DNA of 43,934 bases from Shewanella sp. MBTL60-007 (GTDB taxonomy: Bacteria; Pseudomonadota; Gammaproteobacteria; Enterobacterales; Shewanellaceae): positions 1 to 43,934 of the forward strand of contig NZ_BPET01000053.1 in assembly GCF_019654915.1 (NCBI RefSeq), in the 5' to 3' direction. Below the pieces are notes generated by a model. The model was not told the DNA's origin. It did not search any database and saw nothing but the letters and a program-made list of their open reading frames with translations. The translations under genes were made by a program, and so were the position numbers. This document shows positions 8,406 to 16,539 of this stretch, in pieces. The first letter of the stretch is position 1; each line of letters begins with the position of its first letter.

Positions 8406-9671
8406 ATGAATTTATCAGAATTAAAAAACACCTCAATTTCAGATTTAGTCCAGCTTGCGCAAGACATGAAGCTAGACAATATGGCCCGTGCTCGTAAGCA
8501 AGATATTATTTTCTCTATTCTTAAGGCCCACGCTAAAAGCGGTGAAGATATTTTCGGTGGTGGCGTCCTAGAGATTTTGCAAGATGGCTTCGGCTTCCTT
8601 CGTAGCTCTGATGGTTCATACTTAGCGGGCCCAGACGATATCTACGTATCACCTAGCCAAATTCGACGCTTTAACATGCGTACTGGTGATACGATTTTTG
8701 GTAAAATTCGTCCACCAAAAGAAGGCGAGCGTTATTTTGCCCTTCTAAAAGTCACCGAAGTTAACTTCGACAAGCCTGAAAACTCTCGCAACAAAATCCT
8801 TTTTGAAAACCTTACACCTTTGCATGCACAAGATCGTCTTCGCATGGAGCGTGGTAATGGTTCTACTGAAGATATCACTTCACGTATTCTGGATTTATGT
8901 TCTCCAATTGGTAAAGGTCAGCGTGGTCTTATCGTTGCACCACCAAAAGCGGGTAAAACCCTATTGCTACAGAACATGGCGCAAAGCATCACTAACAACA
9001 ACCCAGAAGTGGTGTTGATGGTTCTACTGATCGACGAACGTCCTGAAGAAGTAACCGAGATGCAACGCATGGTTAAAGGTGAAGTGATTGCTTCAACCTT
9101 CGATGAGCCTGCAAGCCGCCACGTACAAGTTGCCGAAATGGTAATTGAAAAGGCAAAACGCCTAGTAGAGCATAAGAAAGACGTAGTTATCTTACTTGAC
9201 TCTATTACTCGTCTTGCTCGTGCATACAACACTGTTATCCCTTCATCTGGTAAGGTACTTACTGGTGGTGTTGACGCTAACGCCCTACACCGTCCTAAGC
9301 GTTTCTTTGGTGCAGCTCGTAACATCGAACATGGCGGCAGCTTAACTATTATCGCGACAGCGCTTGTTGATACAGGCTCTAAGATGGATGAAGTGATTTA
9401 CGAAGAATTTAAAGGTACAGGTAACCAAGAGTTACACCTTTCTCGTAAAGCTGCAGAAAAGCGCGTCTTCCCTGCTATCGACTTCAACCGCTCTGGTACT
9501 CGTCGCGAAGAGAAGCTAACAACACCGGATGAACTACAGAAGATGTGGATCCTACGTAAGATCCTAAATCCTATGGATGAAGTCAGTGGCATGGAGTTCT
9601 TAATCGACAAATTGGCAATGACCAAGACTAACGATGAGTTCTTCACTGCGATGAAACGCGCTAAGACCTAA
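8406..9671 (+). CDS. rho: Transcription termination factor Rho
   Basis: A 421-residue hexameric RNA-dependent ATPase. The N-terminal helical domain (1-45) precedes the RNA-binding cold-shock-like domain (about 50-125, with the RNP-type DGFGFLRS). Walker A is APPKAGKT, with K181, K184 and T185 at the same numbers as in E. coli. Walker B is VVILLDSITRLARAYN, followed by the Q- and R-loop region and a C-terminal end AMKRAKT. Length is two residues longer than E. coli Rho. Location after trxA agrees. Its last codons are duplicated beyond the stop. Confidence 0.98.
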   Translation: MNLSELKNTSISDLVQLAQDMKLDNMARARKQDIIFSILKAHAKSGEDIFGGGVLEILQDGFGFLRSSDGSYLAGPDDIYVSPSQIRRFNMRTGDTIFGKIRPPKEGERYFALLKVTEVNFDKPENSRNKILFENLTPLHAQDRLRMERGNGSTEDITSRILDLCSPIGKGQRGLIVAPPKAGKTLLLQNMAQSITNNNPEVVLMVLLIDERPEEVTEMQRMVKGEVIASTFDEPASRHVQVAEMVIEKAKRLVEHKKDVVILLDSITRLARAYNTVIPSSGKVLTGGVDANALHRPKRFFGAARNIEHGGSLTIIATALVDTGSKMDEVIYEEFKGTGNQELHLSRKAAEKRVFPAIDFNRSGTRREEKLTTPDELQKMWILRKILNPMDEVSGMEFLIDKLAMTKTNDEFFTAMKRAKT

Positions 9672-9701
9672 ACGCGCTAAGACCCAAACTCGCTAAGAGT
9701 T
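9654..9701 (+). repeat. Three tandem 16-bp units spanning the rho stop codon
   Basis: Units at 9654-9669, 9670-9685 and 9686-9701 share the pattern AAACGCGCTAAGACC plus one base. The first two differ only in the last base; the third has four changes (AAACTCGCTAAGAGTT). The stop codon TAA of rho lies across the junction of units one and two, so the coding sequence ends within the array. Confidence 0.85.
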
Positions 9702-9718
9702 AGTCTAATGCTAGTAAT

Positions 9719-9746
9719 AAAAAACCGCATCCGTGCGGTTTTTTTA
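9719..9746. terminator. Rho-independent terminator after rho, likely bidirectional
   Basis: The stem AAACCGCA / TGCGGTTT has a short loop, with an A-run before it and a T-run after it. It lies between rho and the convergent LysR-type gene and can act for both. Confidence 0.88.
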
Positions 9747-9766
9747 TATCTGTATTTAAGTGAGAG

Positions 9767-10684
9767 CTAGCGACTCATATGATAGCTTACGCGCTCTAAA
9801 CGCTTTTTACAGCGCTCTCTGAGCATATCTCTCAATAACAGCACCACAGGCGTCACATGCTCTCGTCCGGGGCATACTAGGTACAGATCAGCCTCTTCGC
9901 CTTGATACTCACTGAGCATTGGTACCAAGCGGCCAGCTTCGATATCGTCTGTTAAATCGAGCCAAGACTTAAATACGAGCCCCTGACCTGCAACTGCCCA
10001 GCGTCTAGCTACATCGGCGTCATTACAAGTTCGGTTAGCCGTAACTCTAACCTTATGCTGCTGACCATTTTTGCTAAATAGCCACTGATCATGAGTCCGT
10101 TCATCTAACATAAAGAATAGGCAATTATGTTTTGCTAATTGCTCCAAAGAGTTCACCTTACCGAAGCGCTCTATATAGTCTGGAGAAGCACACAGTACTC
10201 GGTGTGACTGGCAAATTTTAAAGGCCACCAGCGAAGAGTCTTTAGGTCTTCCTGAGCGCAACGCAACATCGATCTTGTCATGATAAAAATCCGATAGGTT
10301 GTCGCCAATGTGCAGACGTAGATTCATTTGAGGATATTCTTGCAAGAAATCATCTAACCAAGGCAATAACACATTACGACCAACATCTGAGGGCACAGCT
10401 AGACTAACCAAGCCCGATATACTGGCTTGACTGCTCTCTATTGCTCTTTGTCCCAATTCAAGATCCGCTAACGCCCGACGACAATGAATAAGGTAACGCT
10501 CACCGGCATCGGTAAGCCTTAAGCTGCGGGTGCTTCGAATAAAAAGACTCGTTCCTAGCGCTTTTTCTAACCGCTTTAGCCCTGCACTCGCTACCGCAGA
10601 GGAGATATCGAGTTCGACGGCCGCAGCAGTCAAACTGCCACAATCGGCTATCCGCACAAAAAGCCTTAGATCATCGAGCTGCAT
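9767..10684 (-). CDS. LysR-family transcriptional regulator
   Basis: A protein of about 305 residues with the family's N-terminal winged helix-turn-helix (LRLFVRIADCGSLTAAA, then LDISSAVASAGLKRLEKAL and RSTRSLRLTDAG). A periplasmic-binding-protein-like effector domain follows (about 90-295). I chose the ATG at 10684 (MQLDDLRLF); a TTG at 10693 would add three residues. The effector and targets cannot be read from sequence. It lies between the rho terminator and the end of the fumarate reductase operon, and no divergent partner gene points to a target. Confidence 0.88.
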   Translation of the reverse strand: MQLDDLRLFVRIADCGSLTAAAVELDISSAVASAGLKRLEKALGTSLFIRSTRSLRLTDAGERYLIHCRRALADLELGQRAIESSQASISGLVSLAVPSDVGRNVLLPWLDDFLQEYPQMNLRLHIGDNLSDFYHDKIDVALRSGRPKDSSLVAFKICQSHRVLCASPDYIERFGKVNSLEQLAKHNCLFFMLDERTHDQWLFSKNGQQHKVRVTANRTCNDADVARRWAVAGQGLVFKSWLDLTDDIEAGRLVPMLSEYQGEEADLYLVCPGREHVTPVVLLLRDMLRERCKKRLERVSYHMSR

Positions 10685-10760
10685 CTTTATCAAGATTCCG
10701 TTTATAAATACCTATTTATTTAAATCTAATTGTAGATAAAGCCTCAGTAAACATCACCCA

Positions 10761-10784
10761 TAAAAAAACCTGCAAATGCAGGCT
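10761..10784 (-). terminator. Rho-independent terminator of the fumarate reductase operon
   Basis: Read leftward, the stem CCTGCA / TGCAGG is followed by seven T. It lies just beyond the frdB stop codon and closes the leftward operon. Confidence 0.82.
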
Positions 10785-10801
10785 TTCTTCTTTAGCTCAA
10801 C

Positions 10802-11545
10802 CTAGACGAGTGTCACCGCCATCTTACGGCGCAGATAGGCTATCTGCTGCATATGCGGCAAGTCTTTAGGGCAGTTGTCTTGACAACCAAGTAGCGTCAT
10901 ACAACCGAATACACCATCTTGGTTACCAATCACATGATAGAAGTCTTCTAGCTCGCGACCATCACGACTATCTAGCTCGAAACGGGCTAGTTTCATCATA
11001 CCGACGGCGCCGACAAAGGTGTCACGCATCTGCTTTGTTGCACAGGCCGACACACACACACCACACTCTACACAGCGCTCCAGCTCATATAACTTAGCGG
11101 CCTCAGCCGGATCCATTGGCGCTTCTAAGCGGTGTACATCGATATCATCACTGATTGGGTGTAACCATAACTTTAAGCGCTCTGCGAGTTCACGCATAAA
11201 CTTGCCCGTATTAACCGATAGATCGCCAATTAGCTCAAAGCCTGGCAAAGGCATTAGGTTAATCTCACCCTGAGGATACTTGGTCGTCAAGGTGCGACAA
11301 GCTAAGGTTGGAAAACCGTTGATCACCATGGCGCAGCTGCCACAGATCCCGGCGCGGCAAACAAAATCAAACTGCAAAGAGGTATCTTGCTCCTCACGCA
11401 AACGATTGAGTGCAATAAACACCGTCATGCCAGGTGTTTCTTCCAGCTGGTATTTCACCATCTTAGGCTTATCGCCCGGCACCTGCGGATCATATCTAAA
11501 AATATTAAAAGTTAAGGTACGGCCCTTAGCCATTTCTTGGCTCAT
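10802..11545 (-). CDS. frdB: Fumarate reductase iron-sulfur subunit
   Basis: A 247-residue protein with the three expected clusters. Ligands for [2Fe-2S] are C63, C68, C71 and C83 (CRAGICGSC...C). Ligands for [4Fe-4S] and [3Fe-4S] come from CVECGVCVSAC (C158, C161, C164, C168) and CMTLLGCQDNCP (C215, C221, C225). The sequence resembles Wolinella FrdB more than E. coli SdhB. It carries electrons between the membrane quinone site and the flavoprotein. The start overlaps the frdA stop in an ATGA, indicating translational coupling. Succinate dehydrogenase is the alternative physiological direction. Confidence 0.9.
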   Translation of the reverse strand: MSQEMAKGRTLTFNIFRYDPQVPGDKPKMVKYQLEETPGMTVFIALNRLREEQDTSLQFDFVCRAGICGSCAMVINGFPTLACRTLTTKYPQGEINLMPLPGFELIGDLSVNTGKFMRELAERLKLWLHPISDDIDVHRLEAPMDPAEAAKLYELERCVECGVCVSACATKQMRDTFVGAVGMMKLARFELDSRDGRELEDFYHVIGNQDGVFGCMTLLGCQDNCPKDLPHMQQIAYLRRKMAVTLV

Positions 11546-13542
11546 TTAGCGTTTTCTCCTACGCTCGAATTTTCAAGCGTGTCACTTAAGCGTTCGTTCT
11601 TTGGTGTTAATGATTCTGGTACGTCAAACGGCATTAATGCATGTTGCTTCTGATATCTATCTGCATCAGGACCTAGCTGAGCTAAGATCTCGCTGATCTC
11701 CTGCTCACGCTTAGCGGTATCTGGATGAGCGATCGCATTATCGATGCCGTAACCACGATAACCCGGCGGTAGTTCCATCTGCATCACATCTAGCTGCTCA
11801 TAGCTTAGCTCTGGCGTCAGAGCATTTTCATCTGGCCAGCTAGACAAGGTTCTGTTTAACCAGTCTTTATCATTACGCTGTGGAAAATCTTCACGGGCAT
11901 GAGCACCACGGCTTTCTGTACGTGCAGCGGCGCCACAAGCAACGGTTAGTGCAACCTTAAGCATGCGCTTAACACGTAGAGCCTCTACCAACTCAGGATT
12001 AGCATGGCGCTTGTTACACTTAAGGCCGATAGCGCGAGAGCGCTTTAGTAGCTCTTGTAACTCGGTAACGGCTTTATCTAACTCAGGGCCATTTCGGAAA
12101 ATACCCACATAATCCATCATGATCCGCTCCATCTCTTTACGGATCGCATATGGACTCTCTGTACCGCCACCTTCAACTAAACCATCAATTTCACTGCGTA
12201 CCTTGTCGACAAATGTCTCGACTAGGCCAGTATCGATCTCTAAGGTGTTTTCCTGACAGAAATCGGCGACATACTTACCGATGATCATGCCGCCAACAAC
12301 GGTTTCAGCTAGGGAGTTGCCCCCTAAGCGGTTAAAGCCATGCATATCCCAGCATGCAGCCTCACCAACGCTGAATAAGCCTTTCAACTGCGGGCTTTGT
12401 CCTGTCTTGTCGGTACGGATCCCCCCCATAGAGTAGTGCTGGGTCGGTCTTACCGGGATCCAGTCTTTAGCAGGATCGATCCCTAGGAAGTTTTCACAGA
12501 TCTCTTTCACTTCACGCAAGTTAGTCTCTACGTGTTTGCGACCAAGCAAAGTAATATCCAGCCACAAGTGTGGGCCATAAGGACTATCGACGCCTTTGCC
12601 TTTACGCATATGCTCAGTCATGCGGCGCGATACCACGTCGCGTGAGGCCAGCTCTTTCTTCTCTGGCTCATAATCAGGCATAAAGCGGTGACCATCTTTA
12701 TCGCGCAGCAGGCCACCATCTCCACGACAACCTTCGGTAGTCAAAATACCTACAGGCACGATAGCGGTAGGGTGGAACTGCACCGCCTCCATGTTGCCAA
12801 GCTTAGCAACACCGGTTTCTAATGCCAGCGCCTGCCCCACACCTTCGCAGATAATGGCATTGGTCGACACTTCATAGATCCGGCCATAACCGCCAGTTGC
12901 AATAGTCGTCGACTTAGCCACATAAGCATGTAGCTCGCCAGTAATTAAACAGCGTGCTACAACACCGTGACAACGCTTGCCATCATGGATCAATGATAGG
13001 GCTTCCATGCGTTCATGCACTGGAATGTCCATCGAAATCGCTTTGTTATCTACTGCGTAAAGTAACGAGTGACCCGTACCATCTGCCGTATAGCAAGTAC
13101 GCCACTTCTTAGTGCCACCAAAGTCTCGAGCATTAATCAAGCCATGAGCGCTCTCTGCTTCCTCAATGGTTACCTTCTCTGCATTCACTACCACTTGACG
13201 TGGACCAGCGGTTACACGCGTCCAAGGTACACCCCAGTTGGCCAATTCACGCACGGCTTTCGGCGCACAATGAGCAAACATGCGCGCCACGTCTTGGTCG
13301 CAGCCCCAATCAGAACCTTTTACCGTATCTTGAAAATGGACATCCTCATCATCTCCCATTCCCTTTACGGTATTGCCCAAACTCGCTTGCATACCACCTT
13401 GCGCTGCAGCGGAGTGCGAGCGCTTTGCGGGAATTAATGACAATACAACAGTATCTAGGCCACGCTCTTTAGATGCGATAGCTACTCGTAATCCAGCAAG
13501 TCCGGCGCCGATCACTAATGAATCGGTATATATCAGTTTCAC
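11542..13542 (-). CDS. frdA: Fumarate reductase / succinate dehydrogenase flavoprotein subunit
   Basis: A 666-residue FAD protein with a dinucleotide-binding N-terminus (VIGAGLAGLRVA) and the covalent-flavin histidine motif RSHSAAAQGG (H43). Capping-domain and active-site regions include RDVVSRRMTEH and HYSMGGIRTD. It begins with GTG at 13542 behind a strong AAGGAG site. Length fits the Wolinella-type FrdA (about 656) rather than the shorter E. coli enzymes. It interconverts fumarate and succinate at the cytoplasmic side of the membrane, in complex with FrdB and cytochrome b. Confidence 0.92.
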   Translation of the reverse strand: MKLIYTDSLVIGAGLAGLRVAIASKERGLDTVVLSLIPAKRSHSAAAQGGMQASLGNTVKGMGDDEDVHFQDTVKGSDWGCDQDVARMFAHCAPKAVRELANWGVPWTRVTAGPRQVVVNAEKVTIEEAESAHGLINARDFGGTKKWRTCYTADGTGHSLLYAVDNKAISMDIPVHERMEALSLIHDGKRCHGVVARCLITGELHAYVAKSTTIATGGYGRIYEVSTNAIICEGVGQALALETGVAKLGNMEAVQFHPTAIVPVGILTTEGCRGDGGLLRDKDGHRFMPDYEPEKKELASRDVVSRRMTEHMRKGKGVDSPYGPHLWLDITLLGRKHVETNLREVKEICENFLGIDPAKDWIPVRPTQHYSMGGIRTDKTGQSPQLKGLFSVGEAACWDMHGFNRLGGNSLAETVVGGMIIGKYVADFCQENTLEIDTGLVETFVDKVRSEIDGLVEGGGTESPYAIRKEMERIMMDYVGIFRNGPELDKAVTELQELLKRSRAIGLKCNKRHANPELVEALRVKRMLKVALTVACGAAARTESRGAHAREDFPQRNDKDWLNRTLSSWPDENALTPELSYEQLDVMQMELPPGYRGYGIDNAIAHPDTAKREQEISEILAQLGPDADRYQKQHALMPFDVPESLTPKNERLSDTLENSSVGENAK

Positions 13543-13598
13543 ACGTGCTCCTTAAAGTAGGGTGCAGAGTCAGTTTATGTTCTATTTATCACCACTAT

Positions 13599-14273
13599 TT
13601 ATCCATTGGTATAAGGCAAGAACGCCAGTAGTGACGCTAGCCCCACAACAATGAAAATCACACTGATGATAGTCTTTATTTTTTTCAGTCTTTCGCGGGT
13701 ATTTAAATCTCTCGCTACGCCCCATTTCACCGCTAGGCGATATACCCCTATCGCAGCGTGAAGCTCTACACAGAGTAATAACGGCAGATACAACAGCCAT
13801 GCTCCCTGTTGCCAAATTCTATCGGCACTACCATGGGGGCCAATCGTCTCGGGTGCAGACCCTATGAGCCACAAGTGCACAGGTAGCAATAGTAAAATCA
13901 CCACTCCCGTCGCGGCTTGCCATACCCATAGACGTGTATCGCCGTGATTAACCAAGTTAAGCTGCTGCCTTAACGCCTTTTGCTGACGCAGGCTAAGCGG
14001 TAGCTTATGAATAGCTACCAACACATGCACCAGTACAATGGCCGCAATCAATAGGGCTATGATAGACACTACCCAAGGGTATCCATGGCCATCTGCAGTT
14101 AAGAAACTCAACTCCATGGTCTTGGCAACCCAGGTCATCGCCTCCGCTCCAAGCAGAATAGAGGAGACCAGTATTAGGTGTGTCCATAAAAATATTGCCA
14201 GTACGCCACCAGAGAGACTCTGGCTCAAATCCAACCAACCACTCCAATTACCGCGATCTGTTTTTTTATTCAT
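13599..14273 (-). CDS. frdC: Fumarate reductase diheme cytochrome b subunit, E-pathway glutamate present
   Basis: A 224-residue membrane protein with five predicted helices, of the Wolinella FrdC type. Four axial heme histidines are visible: H32 (LWTHLI), H83 (LVHVLV), H133 (LLPVHLW) and H172 (VELHAAIGVYR). Glutamates equivalent to Wolinella E66 (E54 in MELSF) and E180 (E170, two residues before the last heme histidine) are both present. It anchors FrdAB and oxidises menaquinol. The start has an AGGA site. It is the second of two tandem cytochrome b paralogues, lying next to frdA. Confidence 0.85.
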   Translation of the reverse strand: MNKKTDRGNWSGWLDLSQSLSGGVLAIFLWTHLILVSSILLGAEAMTWVAKTMELSFLTADGHGYPWVVSIIALLIAAIVLVHVLVAIHKLPLSLRQQKALRQQLNLVNHGDTRLWVWQAATGVVILLLLPVHLWLIGSAPETIGPHGSADRIWQQGAWLLYLPLLLCVELHAAIGVYRLAVKWGVARDLNTRERLKKIKTIISVIFIVVGLASLLAFLPYTNG

Positions 14274-14347
14274 TCGCTGTCCTATCCTAGATAAACACCT
14301 AGCTTATTAACCATTTGGTTACAATGTCGCGCAATAAAAGGTATTTA

Positions 14348-14364
14348 ACTGTGAGATAGATCAA
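14348..14364. promoter_or_regulatory. Weak CRP/FNR-like half site between the two cytochrome b genes
   Basis: The top strand reads TGTGAGATAGATCAAC: a perfect left CRP half (TGTGA) with only a partial right half. The complementary strand offers GTTGATC, an FNR-like half. It lies in the 161-bp gap between the two frdC-like genes, so it might mark an internal promoter. Support is weak. Confidence 0.25.
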
Positions 14365-14434
14365 CAAAAATACGATTAGTTAAGTGAAGATTAATAAACT
14401 ACTTTAGCTTGATAACCTCACTAATAAGCATCAC

Positions 14435-15139
14435 TTAACTTGGTCGATAAGCCTCTACAGGAAGAGTCAATTCACTCCCGATCAAAATGTAAGAACCTAG
14501 GCTAAGCAACCCGATGACGATAAGATAAACGATCAACACCTTAATCAATTTACGCAGACCTGTGCGCTTATGGGTGAAGCCCCACTTAACCGCAACACGG
14601 TAAAGTCCGATCATGGCGTGGATAACGACTGCTGGCAGCAATAGAGCGTATAGCAACCAAGCATTATGGTGATAAACACGCTCAGCCGATAAGTTAGGGC
14701 CAATTTCAGGATTGGCGATCATAGTAAACAGGTGCACAGGTACTAAGAAGAACAATACAAAACCAGTAGCTAATTGCCAAAACCAAGCATGGCTATCTTT
14801 GTGATTAATCACTGTCATATGGCGTCTTAATGCGCGCCATTGGCCAAGCTGGGCAGGAAAACGACGTAAAGCAACGGCGGCGTGCAGCATCACTACGGCT
14901 AGCATAAACACTGAGAAAACTTTAGTCACAATAGGAAAACCGTGACCTGTAGGGCTAAACATTCCGCCCTCTAAAAATTGCACGACTGTATAGAAAGCAT
15001 CTTTTCCAAGTAGGATACTCGATTCGAAGTGTAAGTGGGCCAATAGGAAGCAGCCCATCATTACCCCTGTAATGCTTTGTATTTTATCTGCTTTTGCCGA
15101 TGCAGGATGTCCGGTACCGCTTACGTAGGATGCTAACAT
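14435..15139 (-). CDS. Second fumarate reductase-type cytochrome b subunit, lacking the E-pathway glutamate
   Basis: A 234-residue five-helix membrane protein, paralogous to the next gene. Heme histidines are kept at H35 (LLAHLHFE), H86 (VMLHAAV), H136 (VPVHLF) and H174 (VVIHAMIGLYR). A glutamate aligned with Wolinella E66 remains (E57, same 22-residue distance from the first heme histidine). The E180 equivalent two residues before the last heme histidine is valine (V172). It is the promoter-proximal gene of the operon. It may form a heterodimeric membrane anchor with its paralogue or an alternative complex with FrdAB; both are inference. Confidence 0.83.
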   Translation of the reverse strand: MLASYVSGTGHPASAKADKIQSITGVMMGCFLLAHLHFESSILLGKDAFYTVVQFLEGGMFSPTGHGFPIVTKVFSVFMLAVVMLHAAVALRRFPAQLGQWRALRRHMTVINHKDSHAWFWQLATGFVLFFLVPVHLFTMIANPEIGPNLSAERVYHHNAWLLYALLLPAVVIHAMIGLYRVAVKWGFTHKRTGLRKLIKVLIVYLIVIGLLSLGSYILIGSELTLPVEAYRPS

Positions 15140-15226
15140 TATTCTTGTCTTGTTTATCTTATGCCTAATAGTGGGATTTACACTCTAACAAGATCTTTGT
15201 CAGCAAAATGATACAGAGATTTTTTT

Positions 15227-15242
15227 CGTGAACGATCTCACC
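15227..15242. promoter_or_regulatory. Candidate CRP binding site upstream of frd operon
   Basis: CGTGA-N6-TCACC matches the TGTGA-N6-TCACA core at 8 of 10 positions, with a GATC-containing spacer. It lies about 90 bp upstream of the first cytochrome b start. CRP is known to control fumarate reduction in Shewanella oneidensis, which makes the placement plausible. Confidence 0.5.
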
Positions 15243-15258
15243 CTTTTTAACCCAGCTA

Positions 15259-15274
15259 TTAGATCAAGATCACA
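15259..15274. promoter_or_regulatory. Second candidate CRP binding site upstream of frd operon
   Basis: TTAGA-N6-TCACA matches the CRP core at 8 of 10 positions, the right half being perfect. Its centre is 32 bp from the first site, about three helical turns, so two CRP dimers would lie on the same face of the DNA. Confidence 0.45.
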
Positions 15275-15506
15275 GATAATGGGTATACAAAAGAACACTG
15301 GTAATACCATTTAACCAATAAAATTCAACACCTTGAACCTGTAATTCAAACAAAACAATCACCAGCAAACCAATTCAATTTCGAAGATTGAAACGACAAA
15401 AAGTGGCTATTATTAAAGATAAATTCGTTGAATCCACATCTAACATTCACACTCAAACCTGCCATGGTTTACAATAGCCCCATATATCTAGATAACGAGA
15501 ACTCTC

Positions 15507-16388
15507 ATGCCTTGGATCCAACTAAAAGTCGATACCGACAATCAACACGCTGATGCCCTAAGCGATATGCTTATGGAACTTGGTTCACTGTCAATTACCT
15601 ATGAAGATGGCAAAGATACCCCAATCTATGAGCCAACTTTAGGTGAAACACCATTGTGGAATCATACTGTCATCACTGCGTTGTTTGAAGCTGACTACGA
15701 TCTAGCGCCAGTAGTCACCATGCTAAAAGGTCTGCCTTATTTAGGTGATAACTTCAGCCACAAAATTGAGCAAGTTGAAGATAAAGACTGGGAACGTGAA
15801 TGGATGGATAACTTCCACCCTATCAAGTTCGGCGATCGTCTTTGGATCTGTCCAAGCTGGCGTGAAATCCCAGACCCAACCGCCGTTAACGTCATCCTAG
15901 ATCCTGGCTTAGCCTTCGGTACAGGTACCCACCCAACTACCGCGCTATGCCTTGAGTGGTTAGATGGCCTAGATTACAGCAATAAAGATGTGATCGACTT
16001 CGGCTGTGGTTCGGGCATCCTAGCGGTTGCAGCGCTAAAGCTTGGCGCAGAACGTGTAACGGGTATCGATATTGATTACCAAGCCATCGAAGCGTCAAAA
16101 GCCAATGCTGAGCGCAACGGTGTAGAAGACAAACTAGACCTATATCTTCCAGAAGATCAGCCAACCGATCTACAAGCCGATATCCTTGTGGCCAACATTC
16201 TTGCTGGCCCACTCCGTGAACTTGCGCCGCTTATTGCAGAAAAAGTTAAGCCGGGTGGACTATTGGCACTTTCAGGCCTGTTACAAGAACAAGCTGAAGA
16301 ACTTTCGGCCTTTTACAGTCAATGGTTCAATATGGACGAGCCTGCTCACAAAGACGATTGGAGCCGCTTGACAGGTATACGTAAATAG
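15507..16388 (+). CDS. prmA: Ribosomal protein L11 methyltransferase
   Basis: A 293-residue protein. The N-terminal substrate-recognition domain starts MPWIQLKVDTDN. The class I SAM-dependent methyltransferase domain carries motif I DFGCGSGILAVAAL and DPGLAFGTGTHPTT before it. The NILAGPL motif corresponds to the conserved N-I-L-A catalytic segment of PrmA. Length equals E. coli PrmA (293). It trimethylates L11 on the ribosome. It lies ahead of dusB-fis, as in E. coli, but a hairpin and a promoter-like sequence separate them. Confidence 0.96.
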   Translation: MPWIQLKVDTDNQHADALSDMLMELGSLSITYEDGKDTPIYEPTLGETPLWNHTVITALFEADYDLAPVVTMLKGLPYLGDNFSHKIEQVEDKDWEREWMDNFHPIKFGDRLWICPSWREIPDPTAVNVILDPGLAFGTGTHPTTALCLEWLDGLDYSNKDVIDFGCGSGILAVAALKLGAERVTGIDIDYQAIEASKANAERNGVEDKLDLYLPEDQPTDLQADILVANILAGPLRELAPLIAEKVKPGGLLALSGLLQEQAEELSAFYSQWFNMDEPAHKDDWSRLTGIRK

Positions 16389-16396
16389 CAGTAACC

Positions 16397-16417
16397 CGCG
16401 GCGCTTTCAGCGCCGCG
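16397..16417 (+). terminator. GC-rich hairpin after prmA
   Basis: A perfect 9-bp stem (CGCGGCGCT / AGCGCCGCG) closes on a 3-base loop 9 bases after the prmA stop. It is very stable, but no U-tract follows, so it may act as an mRNA 3' end or a pause site rather than a classical terminator. Confidence 0.5.
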
Positions 16418-16477
16418 ACTGACTTCTCACTAGACAAAAGTCAAGAAAAAAAGTTGCCCTCAGGTCATTTATTGACC

Positions 16478-16506
16478 TTTTCACAGGCTTGAAAAAGGCG
16501 TACTAT
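16478..16506 (+). promoter_or_regulatory. Candidate dusB-fis promoter with GC-rich discriminator
   Basis: TACTAT (16501-16506) is preceded at 17 bp by a weak -35 (TTTTCA). It is followed by AGCGCCCC before the start region. A GC-rich discriminator with a poor -35 is a hallmark of the growth-rate- and ppGpp-controlled fis promoter in enterobacteria. The spacing is my best reading. Confidence 0.5.
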
Positions 16507-16539
16507 AGCGCCCCTTTGACGAGCAAGGTGTTTTGATAA

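Larger units (their letters stand above)
15140..15506. promoter_or_regulatory. Divergent intergenic region of the frd operon and prmA
   Basis: These 367 bases hold the leftward promoter of the fumarate reductase operon and the rightward promoter of prmA. Two CRP-like sites lie toward the frd side (listed separately). The rest, about 15280-15480, is A/T-rich with no open frame of note. Confidence 0.55.

Noticed and set aside
13069..13555. Several frames antisense to frdA
   Set aside because: Shadows of a well-supported flavoprotein gene; no family features.
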